From contig WGNU01000006.1 in NCBI GenBank assembly GCA_016124385.1, positions 248,001-312,000 on the forward strand: a DNA stretch of 64,000 bases, in the 5' to 3' direction. Below are positions 1 to 8,958 of this stretch, in pieces. Source of the DNA: Alphaproteobacteria bacterium. GTDB lineage: Bacteria > Pseudomonadota > Alphaproteobacteria > Micropepsales > Micropepsaceae. Both the position numbers and the translations under genes were made by a program. How positions within the stretch are numbered: position 1 is the stretch's first letter; each line of letters opens with the position of its first letter. The notes beneath the pieces were generated by a model, which was given only the letters and a program-made list of their open reading frames with translations, did not search any database and was not told the origin of the DNA.

Positions 1-123
1 CCGGTCCGCCAGATCCGGATCGCCGGCCGGGCCACTCAGGGCGTCACGCTGTTCCGGATGGAGGAGGGCGAGCGGGTCGTCTCGGTCGAGCGAATCGCCG
101 AGGCCGACGAGCCTGACGCCTAA
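1..123 (+). CDS. gyrA: DNA gyrase subunit A, C-terminal end (partial)
   Basis: This is the last 40 codons of a gene that begins before the window, read in frame from base 1 to a TAA at 121-123. The translation contains IRIAGRATQGV and then GERVVSVERIAE, which matches the last beta-pinwheel blade and tail of GyrA. GyrA is the DNA-cleaving and DNA-wrapping subunit of gyrase, which introduces negative supercoils. The acidic tail (EADEPDA) is usual for the family. coaD follows 103 bases later on the same strand, an order seen in many alphaproteobacteria. ParC is the main alternative, but the tail and the neighbour favour GyrA. Confidence 0.85.
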   Translation, partial: PVRQIRIAGRATQGVTLFRMEEGERVVSVERIAEADEPDA

Positions 124-226
124 GGCGGCGCCATTCACGACATCCGCGGCGCGGCCTTTAGCCGCCCGGCAAAGCCCTGTAACAATGGACCCCTAACCGC
201 GACCCAAACATGCGGAGTCAAAGGGG

Positions 227-736
227 ATGAAAACGCGCGTCGGCCTCTACCCAGGGACCTTCGATCCGATCACGAACGGCCATCTGGACATCATCCAGCG
301 CGCCGTGAAGCTCGTCGACCATCTCGTGCTTGGGGTCGCGATCAACGCTGCGAAAGGGCCGCTCTTCACGCTGGAGGAGCGTGTGGAGATGGTGAAGCAA
401 GAGACGGCGCCCCTCACCGGCCCGGGCAAGGCGACGATCGAGGTGCGCTCTTTCGACACGCTGCTCATGCATTTCGCCGAGGACGTCGGCGCCAACGTTA
501 TCATTCGCGGCCTCAGGGCCGTGTCCGATTTCGAGTATGAGTTTCAGATGGTCGGAATGAACATGCGCCTTAACCCGAACATCGAGACCGTCTTTCTGAT
601 GGCGGAACCGACGCATCAGGCGATCGCGTCGCGCCTCGTGAAGGAGATCGCAATGCTGGGCGGTGACATCTCGTCCTTTACGTCGCCCTATATTGCCGAC
701 CGCCTGCGCGAGCGCGCGGCCGCCCGGCGCAAATAG
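227..736 (+). CDS. coaD: Phosphopantetheine adenylyltransferase
   Basis: The 169-residue product is normal length for CoaD, the enzyme that transfers AMP from ATP to 4'-phosphopantetheine in the fourth step of coenzyme A synthesis. The N-terminus YPGTFDPITNGH carries the nucleotidyltransferase T-x-G-H motif at residues 16-19. The middle has the IIRGLRAVSDFEYE block that binds phosphopantetheine, and the C-terminal part has SRLVKEIAMLGGD. A GGGG ribosome site sits just before the ATG. In many alphaproteobacteria peptidyl-prolyl isomerase genes lie between coaD and queA; here queA starts only 6 bases after the coaD stop. Confidence 0.97.
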   Translation: MKTRVGLYPGTFDPITNGHLDIIQRAVKLVDHLVLGVAINAAKGPLFTLEERVEMVKQETAPLTGPGKATIEVRSFDTLLMHFAEDVGANVIIRGLRAVSDFEYEFQMVGMNMRLNPNIETVFLMAEPTHQAIASRLVKEIAMLGGDISSFTSPYIADRLRERAAARRK

Positions 737-742
737 GCGCAC

Positions 743-1825
743 TTGCAGGTCGACCTCTTCGACTTCCATTTGCCGGAGGGCCAGATCGCCCTGCGTCCGG
801 CCGTGCCGCGCGATGCGGCGCGCCTCCTCGTCGTGCCGCCCGAAGGGGCCTTCACCGATACGCGCGTTGCGGCGCTGCCATCCCTGCTGCGGAAGGGCGA
901 TCTCCTCATCGTCAACGACACGCGTGTCTTGCCGGTCCAGTTCACAGGCCACCGCACGCGCGACGAAGCGCTGCTCCATGCCGGCGCGGCGGGGCTCGTT
1001 GGGCCGCGCGTCTCGGTCACGCTCCATCGCCGCGTCGGGCCGAACGCGTGGCTCGCGTTCGTGAAGGGATCGCGCAAGATCGAGGCGGGCGACCGTCTGA
1101 CGCTCTCGGGCGGGATCGCGGTACGCGTCGCCGATAAGCGTGGCGGCGAGGCGCTGCTCGCCTTCGAACTCGACGGCGCGGCGCTCGACGACGCCATACG
1201 CCGCCACGGAACGATGCCCCTGCCGCCCTATATTGCGGGGCGACGCGCGGCCGATGAACGCGATGCGGCGGACTACCAAACACTTTTCGCCGATGAGGAG
1301 GGCTCGGTCGCCGCGCCGACAGCCGGGCTGCACTTCACGCCCGCGCTTGTAGAGGCACTGGGCGAGGCCGGCATTGCGGTTGCCCGCGTGACATTGCATG
1401 TGGGAGCGGGAACTTTTCTCCCCGTCAAAGTCCAGGACACGAACGATCACACTATGCATCCCGAACGGGGTACGATCGATGCCGCGACGGCCGACCGCAT
1501 TCGCGCAACCCAGCGCGCTGGCGGGCGGCTTATCGCGGTCGGCACCACCAGCCTGCGGCTGCTGGAGGCTGCGGCCGCCGAGACAGGCGAGATCGCGCCC
1601 TTCAGCGGCGAGACGTCGATCTTTATCACGCCGGGCTATCGCATTCGGATCGTCGACGCACTCCTCACCAATTTCCACCTGCCGCGCTCGACGCTGTTCA
1701 TGCTGGTTTGCGCCTTTAGCGGCCTTCGGCGCATGAAGGACGCCTACGCGCACGCGATCGCCACCGGCTATCGTTTCTATTCCTACGGCGATGCCTCGCT
1801 GCTCTTCCGCGCGGGGGCCGCATGA
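743..1825 (+). CDS. queA: tRNA ribosyltransferase-isomerase QueA
   Basis: The product has 360 residues with an N-terminus ([18 protein letters not shown]) typical of QueA, which moves the ribose of S-adenosylmethionine onto 7-aminomethyl-7-deazaguanine in tRNA to make epoxyqueuosine. Family signatures include [11 protein letters not shown] near residues 52-62, [24 protein letters not shown] and NFHLPRSTL. The start is a TTG, because no in-frame ATG or GTG occurs between the coaD stop and the conserved N-terminus. The stop codon overlaps the tgt start by 4 bases, so the two queuosine genes are translationally coupled. Confidence 0.96.
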   Translation: MQVDLFDFHLPEGQIALRPAVPRDAARLLVVPPEGAFTDTRVAALPSLLRKGDLLIVNDTRVLPVQFTGHRTRDEALLHAGAAGLVGPRVSVTLHRRVGPNAWLAFVKGSRKIEAGDRLTLSGGIAVRVADKRGGEALLAFELDGAALDDAIRRHGTMPLPPYIAGRRAADERDAADYQTLFADEEGSVAAPTAGLHFTPALVEALGEAGIAVARVTLHVGAGTFLPVKVQDTNDHTMHPERGTIDAATADRIRATQRAGGRLIAVGTTSLRLLEAAAAETGEIAPFSGETSIFITPGYRIRIVDALLTNFHLPRSTLFMLVCAFSGLRRMKDAYAHAIATGYRFYSYGDASLLFRAGAA

Positions 1826-2952
1826 CCGGCTTTGCGCTTCAGATCCATCACACCGACGGGCCGGCCCGCACGGGCGTGATTACGACGGCGCGGGGCGAGA
1901 TCCGCACGCCCGCCTTCATGCCGCTCGGCACGACCGCGACCGTCAAGGCGATGCTGCCGCGCTCCGTGCGCGAGACCGGCGCGGACATCCTGCTCGGCAA
2001 TACCTATCACCTGATGTTGCGGCCGGGCGCAGAGCGGATCGCGCGGCTGGGCGGGCTTCACCGCTTCATGAATTGGCCGCGCCCAATCCTCACCGATTCC
2101 GGCGGCTTTCAGGTGATGTCGCTCGCGGGCCTCCGAAAGCTCACGGAAGAGGGCGTCTCCTTCCAGTCGCATATCGACGGGTCGACGCATCTCTTGAGCC
2201 CCGAACGCGCGATGGCGATCCAGGACCTCTTGGGCTCCGACATTCAGATGGTGCTCGACGAGTGCCCCGCATACCCCGCGAGCGAGTCCGCGATCGAGAC
2301 CTCACTCGCGCTGTCGATGCGTTGGGCGAAGCGTTCGAAGGATGCGTTCGTTAAGGCCGAGGGCCGGGCCTGTTTCGGCATCGTGCAAGGCGGTACCTAT
2401 TCGCATCTCCGCGCGCGCTCTGCGACCGAGCTGCAAGCGATCGGGTTCGATGGCTATGCGGTGGGCGGGCTCGCGGTCGGCGAGGGGCAGGCCGCGATGT
2501 TCGAGACGCTGGAAGCGACCGTTCCGCATCTGCCGGCCGATCGGCCGCGCTATCTGATGGGGGTGGGCAAGCCCGCCGACATCATCGGCGCGGTCGCGCG
2601 CGGCATCGACATGTTCGACTGCGTGCTGCCCACACGATCCGGGCGGAACGGGCAGGCCTTCACGAAGGCGGGCGCCGTCAATCTGCGCAATGCGCGCTTT
2701 GCCGATGACCCTTTGCCGCTCGAGGCGGATTGTCCATGCCCGGCGTGCATAGACTATTCGCGGGCCTATCTGCATCATCTCGTCAAGGCGAAGGAGATCC
2801 TCGCCTCGATGCTCCTCACCTGGCACAACCTGACACATTATCAATGGCTGATGAGCGAGCTGCGGATGGCTATCGCCGAGGGGCGGCTGGCCGCGCGGGC
2901 GGCCGCATTGCTCTCCGGCCTTGCGGAAGAAGGCGAGTCCCCGGCCGCGTGA
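1822..2952 (+). CDS. tgt: Queuine tRNA-guanine transglycosylase
   Basis: This 376-residue enzyme exchanges the guanine at the wobble position of GUN anticodons for preQ1, the step before QueA. TDSGGFQ at residues 91-97 holds the Asp of the base-binding pocket, and [15 protein letters not shown] carries the second catalytic Asp region. The zinc site is complete: Cys304, Cys306, Cys309 (CPCPAC) and His335 (TWHN). The ATG lies inside the queA stop (ATGA), so both genes form one operon with coaD upstream. A tRNA-Lys gene with its own promoter follows. Confidence 0.97.
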   Translation: MTGFALQIHHTDGPARTGVITTARGEIRTPAFMPLGTTATVKAMLPRSVRETGADILLGNTYHLMLRPGAERIARLGGLHRFMNWPRPILTDSGGFQVMSLAGLRKLTEEGVSFQSHIDGSTHLLSPERAMAIQDLLGSDIQMVLDECPAYPASESAIETSLALSMRWAKRSKDAFVKAEGRACFGIVQGGTYSHLRARSATELQAIGFDGYAVGGLAVGEGQAAMFETLEATVPHLPADRPRYLMGVGKPADIIGAVARGIDMFDCVLPTRSGRNGQAFTKAGAVNLRNARFADDPLPLEADCPCPACIDYSRAYLHHLVKAKEILASMLLTWHNLTHYQWLMSELRMAIAEGRLAARAAALLSGLAEEGESPAA

Positions 2953-2959
2953 GCCGGAA

Positions 2960-2988
2960 TTGACCCTTCCAGGTCCCCTCCCTATTGT
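2960..2988 (+). promoter_or_regulatory. Sigma-70-type promoter for tRNA-Lys
   Basis: TTGACC at 2960-2965 and TATTGT at 2983-2988 are separated by exactly 17 bases. Transcription would start near 2995, about 20 bases before the tRNA. The assignment rests on motif match and position only. Confidence 0.6.
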
Positions 2989-3014
2989 GCGGCGCGAAAC
3001 GCGATGACCCCTTC

Positions 3015-3089
3015 GTGCCCGTAGCTCAGCGGTAGAGCATCTGACTTTTAATCAGGTGGTCGAAGGTTCGATCCCTTCCGGGCACACCA
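3015..3089 (+). tRNA. tRNA-Lys(TTT)
   Basis: The acceptor arms GTGCCCG (3015-3021) and CGGGCAC (3079-3085) pair perfectly. The D arm is GCTC...GAGC, the anticodon loop is CTTTTAA with anticodon TTT at 3047-3049, and the T loop is GGTTCGATCCC. The 3' CCA (3087-3089) is encoded in the DNA. A promoter fits immediately upstream. Confidence 0.96.
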
Positions 3090-3185
3090 CCATGCCGCCT
3101 TTGTCGCCAGGCGACACGCGCGTCAGCGATCCGCTGTGCGAGTCGGCACAATACCCCGTTTCTGTTCGCGGCGAGGGATACCCCC

Positions 3186-4301
3186 ATGACTGAAACCTTC
3201 TCCGGAATCGCCCAAAAGGCCAGCGCCGCCGGCGCACAAGGCATGGACATCGCGGCGAGCGTGGGGGGATGGCTCCAGAAGCAATGGCCCGACGGCGTGT
3301 TCGGGATCGGGATCGCAGTCGCGGTCTTCCTCGTGCTGCTGCGGCTTCGCGGGTGGCTTGCCGCGCTTCTCAAGCGCCACGAATCGAGTGGATCGCTGCT
3401 GCACATCTTTGCGCGCATGCTCGGCGCGACCTCGACGCTCTTCCTGTTGCTTGTCGCCTTCCGCGCTGGATTGGCCGTTTGGGACGGATCGCCGACCTTG
3501 TCGCTGGTCGTCGGTTCCGCGCTCGTCATCTTCGGTTTCATTCAGGTCGCACTCTGGGCACAAGAGCTCGCTCTCACACTGATCGGCGATGTCGCCGCCC
3601 GGCAGAGCGCGGACGCGCAGGCCATCGCCAATGCGTCGTCCGTGCTCATCGTCTTCGCGCGCTTCGTGATCTGGTCGCTCGCGTTCCTTCTCATTCTCGA
3701 CAATCTCGGGATCGACGTGACGGCGCTGATCGCGGGCCTGGGGATCGGCGGCATCGCGATCGGACTGGCCGCCCAGAGCATCTTCAGCGATCTTTTCGGA
3801 TCGCTCTCGATCATTCTCGACCGTCCTTTCGTCAAGGGCGATTTCATCGTGGTCGACGCGTTCATGGGCACGATCGAGCGGGTGGGGCTCAAGACCACGC
3901 GCATCCGCGCCTTGTCGGGCGAGCAAATCGTGATCGCGAACAGCAAGCTGCTGGACGGTGTTATCCACAATTATCAGCGTCTGCACGAACGCCGGGTCGT
4001 GTTCGGCATCGGCATCACCTACGAGACGCCCGCCGCCCTTGTGAAGGAAGTGCCGCAGCTTCTCAGGACAGCTGTCGAGGACGCCCCCGAGACCCGCTTC
4101 GACCGTGCGCACTTCAAATCTTATGGGGACTTCGCACTGCTTTTTGAAGTCGTCTATTACGTTAAAACACCGGACTACAACCGATACATGGACGTGCAAC
4201 AGATCATCAACGAGACGATCTTCGAGACGTTCGCCGCGAAGGGAATTGCCTTCGCCTATCCGACGCAAACCCTGCATGTCGTGCGGCCCAACGCGGCATG
4301 A
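3186..4301 (+). CDS. MscS-family mechanosensitive channel
   Basis: This 371-residue inner-membrane protein resembles the small-conductance mechanosensitive channel family, which opens under membrane tension to release solutes after osmotic downshock. Hydrophobic spans lie near residues 39-58, 73-93, 100-118 and 150-210. The pore-lining helix is the glycine/alanine-rich stretch around IAGLGIGGIAIGLAAQ, followed by the family block FGSLSIILDRPF and KGDFI, with the beta domain and alpha/beta cytoplasmic domain after it. Extra N-terminal helices make it somewhat longer than E. coli MscS. The ATG follows CGAGGGA. It stands alone between tRNA-Lys and a gene-poor stretch; its ion preference cannot be told. 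Confidence 0.9.
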   Translation: MTETFSGIAQKASAAGAQGMDIAASVGGWLQKQWPDGVFGIGIAVAVFLVLLRLRGWLAALLKRHESSGSLLHIFARMLGATSTLFLLLVAFRAGLAVWDGSPTLSLVVGSALVIFGFIQVALWAQELALTLIGDVAARQSADAQAIANASSVLIVFARFVIWSLAFLLILDNLGIDVTALIAGLGIGGIAIGLAAQSIFSDLFGSLSIILDRPFVKGDFIVVDAFMGTIERVGLKTTRIRALSGEQIVIANSKLLDGVIHNYQRLHERRVVFGIGITYETPAALVKEVPQLLRTAVEDAPETRFDRAHFKSYGDFALLFEVVYYVKTPDYNRYMDVQQIINETIFETFAAKGIAFAYPTQTLHVVRPNAA

Positions 4302-4929
4302 TTCGCGAATCTGTAACGCAGCGCTCGTTGAGCCCTGTTTCAGCGGCGTTTTCGCCCGCATTCGAGCGGCACCCAGTGCGCAATCCCCAAGAAATCCGAT
4401 CCTGTCGCTACTTGAGGGCCTTAGCTTGTGGACAGATCTGTGACACAGGCTCGAAGCAGTGTGGATCGATGTCGCACAGCCGTCATCCGGTTTGACATCG
4501 CGCGCGAGGGCGTGACAGAAGCATTACACGTGATGAGCGCCGAGCCGATTTATTTCGAGTCCAACGGCGTGTGTCAGCAGACGCTCGGGCCGTCACCGCG
4601 TTCAGTCGTCAACACCTATCGTTTCGCGTCAGGCGCGCGTTTTTCGTTTCGCGCGAAGGGATAAGTGTCCGCGTTGTCCAGGATCAACCGGGACCGAGAC
4701 CCCAAGTCGGTCGATCGGTTGCTGCGGCAGGGCCACCTGCCTGCAAGACTCGGTCGCGTCATATTACCCCCAACCTGCCCACATACACCCCCGGGCAATG
4801 ACGCGGCCGAGTCGATCCTGTCCCGCCCCTCACCGTTCGATTCCCGGGCGCTGCGCGCATTGACGCTTGATCGGTCCGGCCGCCTCGTGCCAGAAGGCCG
4901 AGACCCCTGAGGGCTATTTAGCAGCGACC
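4302..4929 (+). other. 628-base stretch without a supported gene
   Basis: Short open frames exist here (for example 4428-4664), but they have no recognisable family, no convincing ribosome site and skewed composition. The DNA is somewhat less G+C-rich than its surroundings. I see no tRNA, riboswitch or clear terminator. It probably holds the promoter of the UDP-glucuronate epimerase, but no good -35/-10 pair could be placed. Confidence 0.5.
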
Positions 4930-5901
4930 ATGACCGTACTTGTGACCGGCGCGGCCGGTTTCATCGGCTTTCACGTCGCCCAGCGTTTCCTGGCCGAGGG
5001 GCGAAGCGTCGTCGGCGTCGACAATCTCAACGACTATTACGATGTCGGTCTCAAGGAGGCCCGCGTGGCGGTGCTGACACAGCATCGCCCTTTTCGCTTT
5101 GTCAGGGCTAACATCGCCGACCGAGATGCCATGACCGCCCTGGCGGGTCAGATTCCCGAAACCACCGAGATCGTCCATCTTGCCGCCCAGGCGGGCGTGC
5201 GGCATTCCCTCGCCAACCCTTACGTCTATGTGGAATCGAACGTCATGGGGCAGGTAGTGATGCTCGAGCTCTACCGCCTGCTGCCGAAGGCTCGCCATTT
5301 CGTCTACGCAAGCTCGTCTTCGGTCTACGGAAACAGCGATAAGATCCCGTTCTCCATAGACGATCGCGCGGACACGCCGATCTCGCTCTATGCGGCGACC
5401 AAACGCGCGGACGAGTTGATCGCCCATACTTACGCGCATCTCTATCACATCCCGGCAACGGGCCTGCGGTTCTTCACGGTCTATGGACCCTGGGGGCGCC
5501 CGGACATGGCGGCCTTCATCTTTACGAAGGCCATCCTCACGGGCGAGCCAATCCAGCTCTTCAACGCTGGCGCGATGGAGCGCGATTTTACTTACATCGA
5601 CGACATCGTCACCGGCGTCGTCAACGCAACGCGGCGCGTACCCGATGGCTCACCCCCGCACAGTCTCTACAATCTCGGCAACAACCAGCCCGAGAAACTG
5701 GGCGATTTCGTCGCCGCAATCGAAGTGGCCGCCGGACGCAAGGCAACGGTCATCCCGGCGCCGATGCAACCTGGAGATGTGACGCGGACCTTCGCGGACA
5801 TCGAGGCCAGTCGCCGCGACCTTGGATATTCACCATCGACGCCGATTTCCGAGGGCGTTCCACGCTTTGTTCGCTGGTATCGGCAGCATTATTGCCTGTA
5901 A
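4930..5901 (+). CDS. UDP-glucuronate 4-epimerase
   Basis: This 323-residue extended short-chain dehydrogenase most likely interconverts UDP-glucuronate and UDP-galacturonate for polysaccharide synthesis. The Rossmann motif TGAAGFIG is at residues 6-13. The family hallmark NDYYDVGLKEAR begins at residue 34. The Ser cluster (128-131) with Tyr154 and Lys158 (YAATK) forms the catalytic set, followed by the GLRFFTVYGPWGRPDMA block typical of capsule protein CapI and plant GAE enzymes. The ATG at 4930 was preferred to an in-frame start 63 bases upstream because the fold begins at once after it. Its substrate is made by ugd in the reverse-strand operon 5 kb away. A UDP-glucose epimerase role is less likely. 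Confidence 0.87.
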   Translation: MTVLVTGAAGFIGFHVAQRFLAEGRSVVGVDNLNDYYDVGLKEARVAVLTQHRPFRFVRANIADRDAMTALAGQIPETTEIVHLAAQAGVRHSLANPYVYVESNVMGQVVMLELYRLLPKARHFVYASSSSVYGNSDKIPFSIDDRADTPISLYAATKRADELIAHTYAHLYHIPATGLRFFTVYGPWGRPDMAAFIFTKAILTGEPIQLFNAGAMERDFTYIDDIVTGVVNATRRVPDGSPPHSLYNLGNNQPEKLGDFVAAIEVAAGRKATVIPAPMQPGDVTRTFADIEASRRDLGYSPSTPISEGVPRFVRWYRQHYCL

Positions 5902-5934
5902 GTGGGCCAGTAGGGCGACGTGTTGCAGTGCGGC

Positions 5935-6002
5935 ACAGTTGTTATTACATGAACTGGATGTGATTAAATCCAATTGACGGAACTAGTCTGGGAATTTAGG
6001 TG
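5935..6002 (+). promoter_or_regulatory. A+T-rich leader, probable cysD promoter region
   Basis: The 147 bases before cysD are clearly richer in A+T than the genes. TTGACG at 5974-5979 could be a -35 element, but no good -10 follows at standard distance, so the exact promoter is not resolved. No known riboswitch fold was recognised. Confidence 0.25.
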
Positions 6003-6048
6003 AGTGCCAAGCCGGCCTCGTCCCGCGTAGCAGGAGACATTTTCCCCC

Positions 6049-6843
6049 ATGAACCGACTTGATCAGCTCGAAGCGCAGTCGATTTACATCCTGCGCGAAG
6101 CGTTCAACCGCATCGACAAGATCGCGATGCTGTGGTCGCTCGGCAAAGACTCGAACGTCATGGTCTGGCTGACGCGCAAGGCTTTCTTCGGTCACATCCC
6201 CTATCCGCTGATGCATCTCGACACGGGCCTCGAGTTTCCCGAGACCTACGCCTTCCGCGATCGCTATGTGAAGGAATGGGGGGTCAAGCTGATCGGCGAT
6301 CCGTGCCCGCCGCTCGACACGATCGACGACACCTTGCCGCCGGCCTCACGCGTCGCGGCCCGCAAGACTGCCGGCCTCAAGGAAGCGATCGAGAAATATC
6401 AGTTCGACGGCATCTTCGCGGGGATCCGGCGGGATGAGCAGTCGATGCGCGCAAAGGAGCGGGTGTTTAGCCCGCGAAACGCGGAAGGGACGTGGGATTT
6501 CCGCGATCAACCCCCCGAGTTCTGGGACCAGTACAAGACTGATTATCCCGCAGGCACGCATATCCGCATCCACCCGCTCCTCCAATGGACCGAACTTGAT
6601 ATCTGGCGCTACATCCAGCGAGAGGAAATACCGCTCGTACCGCTCTATTTCGCCAAGAACGGCGAGCGGTTCCGCTCGCTCGGCGAGATCGGCATCACGT
6701 TCCCGATCAAGTCGAATGCGGCGACCATCGAGGACATCATCGCCGAATTGGAGGTCACGCGCACCGAAGAGCGCGCCGGCCGCGCGATGGATCATGAAAG
6801 CGAAGATGCGTTCGAGCGCCTGCGCGCCGACGGCTATATGTAA
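6049..6843 (+). CDS. cysD: Sulfate adenylyltransferase subunit 2
   Basis: This 264-residue protein is the catalytic subunit of bacterial ATP sulfurylase, which makes adenosine 5'-phosphosulfate (APS) from ATP and sulfate. It belongs to the PP-loop ATP pyrophosphatase family: the modified P-loop WSLGKDSNVM lies near residues 29-38. IFAGIRRDEQ, MRAKERVFS and HIRIHPLLQWTELDIW are CysD blocks, and the C-terminus (RAMDHESEDAFERLRADGYM) is typical. A ribosome site (AGGAG) lies 5' of the ATG. cysNC begins 12 bases after the stop, and CysD works only as a complex with the CysN GTPase. Confidence 0.97.
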   Translation: MNRLDQLEAQSIYILREAFNRIDKIAMLWSLGKDSNVMVWLTRKAFFGHIPYPLMHLDTGLEFPETYAFRDRYVKEWGVKLIGDPCPPLDTIDDTLPPASRVAARKTAGLKEAIEKYQFDGIFAGIRRDEQSMRAKERVFSPRNAEGTWDFRDQPPEFWDQYKTDYPAGTHIRIHPLLQWTELDIWRYIQREEIPLVPLYFAKNGERFRSLGEIGITFPIKSNAATIEDIIAELEVTRTEERAGRAMDHESEDAFERLRADGYM

Positions 6844-6855
6844 GGAGTTCCCGCC

Positions 6856-8775
6856 ATGGCCGACAGCGTCGTCAAATTGACCACTCCCCCTCAAGCCACG
6901 CAGCATGTTCCCGGCATGAAAGATTTGCTCCGTATCGTGATCGTCGGCCATGTGGACCATGGCAAGTCGACCTTGGTCGGCCGCCTCGTGTACGAGACGG
7001 ACTCGCTGCCAGAGGGCAAGTTCGAGCAAATCAAGGCGATGTCCGACCGGCGTGGCATGCCGTTCGAATGGGCGTTTCTGATGGACGCGATGCAGGCCGA
7101 GCGCGATCAGGGCATCACGATCGATACCGCGCAGATCTGGCTGAAGACCAAGGGCCGTGACACCGTCATCATCGATGCGCCGGGGCACAAGGAGTTCCTC
7201 AAAAACATGGTGACGGGCGCAAGCCAGGCCGATGCCGCGCTCCTGGTCATCGACGCGGACGAGGGCGTGAAAGAGCAGTCGCGCCGGCACGGCTATCTGC
7301 TTCACCTGCTCGGCGTGCGGCAGGTGGCCGTCGTCGTCAACAAGATGGACCTCGTCAAATACGACGCCGCACGCTTCCAGGAAGTCGAGCGCGAGATCCG
7401 CACCTATCTGGGCTCGATTGGCGTTACGCCCGCGCACGTGATCCCGGTCTCGGCGCGCGACGGCGATTGCATCAAAGAGGGTTCGGCGAAAATGCCCTGG
7501 TACAAGGGCCCGAGCGTCGTTCAGACGCTCTCGCTCTTCAACCCGATCGCCTCGCTCAGCGATCTGCCGCTGCGCTTTCCGGTGCAGGATGTCTACAAAT
7601 TCGATGAGCGGCGCATCATCGCGGGCCGGATCGAGTGTGGCCGGCTGTCGGTCGGCGATACACTCATCTTCTCGCCCTCCAATAAGTCGGCGAAGATCAA
7701 GTCGATCGAGTCCTGGAGTTCGAAGCCCGGCCATCACAACCCGCTGACCGCCGTCGCGGGACAGTCGGTCGGCATCACCCTCGACGAGCAGATCTTTGTC
7801 GAGCGGGGCGACATCGTCTCTCATTTGCAGCACGCGCCCGTCGAGACGGACGTTTTCCGCGCTCGCATCTTCTGGCTGGGCCGCGAGCCCTTGAAGAAGG
7901 GCGGCGCCTACAAGATGAAGCTCGGCACGATGGAAGCGCCCATCCGCATCCAGGAGATCGAGCGGATCATCGACACGGGCGATCTGCGCGCGCTCAGCTC
8001 CGATGAAGTCGAGCGCAATCAGGTCGCGGAGATCGTCATCCGGTCGCGGCGCATGCTTGCGCTCGATGCCTTCAATGACAGTCCGCGTACCGGACGCTTC
8101 GTGATCGTCGACAAGTTCGACATCGCGGGCGGCGGCATCATCTCGATGGAAGGCTATGCGGACCAGCGAGAGCTGATTACGCAGCGCTCGACCAACATCA
8201 CGCGCGTTGAGCATGCCATCCCGCCCGAGGAGCGCTGGCGGCGCAACGGCCACAAGGGCGGCGTCATGTGGATGACGGGGCTTTCGGGCGCCGGCAAATC
8301 GACGATCGCGGTGAAACTGGAACAGCGGCTCTTCGAGAAGGGCTATCACGTCTACATTCTGGACGGCGACAATGTGCGCCACGGCCTCAACGCCAATCTC
8401 GGCTTCTCGCCGGAAGATCGCGCGGAGAACATCCGCCGGGTGGGCGAGGTCGCGGCTCTCTTCGCGCGCTCGGGCATGATCGTGATCACTTCGTTCATCT
8501 CGCCCTATCGCTCGGACCGTGACCGCGCGCGTGCGGCGGCGTCGGACGTCTTCCACGAAGTCTATGTGGCGGCGGAACTTGCGACCTGCGAAAGCCGCGA
8601 CCCGAAGGGCCTCTACAAGAAGGCGCGCGCGGGACAGATCGCCGATTTCACCGGAATCTCGGCACCCTATGAGGCGCCCGAGGAGCCCGAAGTGGTCGTC
8701 GACACAGCCGCCGCCTCGGCGGATGAATGCGTAGATGCGCTCGTAGAATACGTCGAGCGTACGTTCCGCATCTAG
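6856..8775 (+). CDS. cysNC: CysN-CysC fusion: ATP sulfurylase GTPase plus APS kinase
   Basis: This 639-residue fusion joins two steps. Residues 1-440 are the CysN GTPase that drives APS synthesis by CysD: G1 GHVDHGKS at 31-38, DAPGH at 107-111 and NKMD at 162-165. Residues 460-639 are APS kinase, which phosphorylates APS to PAPS: P-loop GLSGAGKS at 475-482, then LDGDNVRHGLN, FSPEDRAENIRR and YKKARAGQI. The architecture is that of NodQ and of CysNC in many alphaproteobacteria. No PAPS or APS reductase gene is nearby, so the PAPS could serve sulfation as well as cysteine synthesis. The neighbours are nucleotide-sugar genes, and a PAPS-type sulfotransferase lies at 60843-61553. Confidence 0.97.
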   Translation: MADSVVKLTTPPQATQHVPGMKDLLRIVIVGHVDHGKSTLVGRLVYETDSLPEGKFEQIKAMSDRRGMPFEWAFLMDAMQAERDQGITIDTAQIWLKTKGRDTVIIDAPGHKEFLKNMVTGASQADAALLVIDADEGVKEQSRRHGYLLHLLGVRQVAVVVNKMDLVKYDAARFQEVEREIRTYLGSIGVTPAHVIPVSARDGDCIKEGSAKMPWYKGPSVVQTLSLFNPIASLSDLPLRFPVQDVYKFDERRIIAGRIECGRLSVGDTLIFSPSNKSAKIKSIESWSSKPGHHNPLTAVAGQSVGITLDEQIFVERGDIVSHLQHAPVETDVFRARIFWLGREPLKKGGAYKMKLGTMEAPIRIQEIERIIDTGDLRALSSDEVERNQVAEIVIRSRRMLALDAFNDSPRTGRFVIVDKFDIAGGGIISMEGYADQRELITQRSTNITRVEHAIPPEERWRRNGHKGGVMWMTGLSGAGKSTIAVKLEQRLFEKGYHVYILDGDNVRHGLNANLGFSPEDRAENIRRVGEVAALFARSGMIVITSFISPYRSDRDRARAAASDVFHEVYVAAELATCESRDPKGLYKKARAGQIADFTGISAPYEAPEEPEVVVDTAAASADECVDALVEYVERTFRI

Positions 8776-8796
8776 CGGTTCGCCCTCCTGATCTCG

Positions 8797-8825
8797 GCGA
8801 AGTGCTCAGAATTCGAGCACCTCGC
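8797..8825 (+). terminator. Inverted repeat after cysNC, possible terminator
   Basis: GTGCTC (8802-8807) and GAGCAC (8815-8820) form a 6-bp stem round a 7-base loop. The stem extends by GCGA/TCGC after one mismatch. It begins 21 bases after the cysNC stop. There is no U-run, so it may be a pause or stability element rather than a terminator. Confidence 0.35.
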
Positions 8826-8958
8826 TGAAATCAGCGGCTTTGCACGGCGCAGAGCCGTGACGTCTCGGCCACGCTCGGTAAATTCCGTACCCGGAGGGGC
8901 TTTTCAGCGCGCCCGTCCGCCAAGCACACTCGCGTGTTAGCGGCTGTGTTGGGGACAG

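Noticed and set aside
4428-4664. 78-codon forward frame in the gap before the UDP-glucuronate epimerase gene
   Set aside because: No family, no good ribosome site and overlapping frames of equal length; likely chance.
6346-8556. Reverse-strand open frame of 736 codons opposite cysD-cysNC
   Set aside because: Antisense shadow of highly conserved forward enzymes; no ribosome site or recognisable motif.
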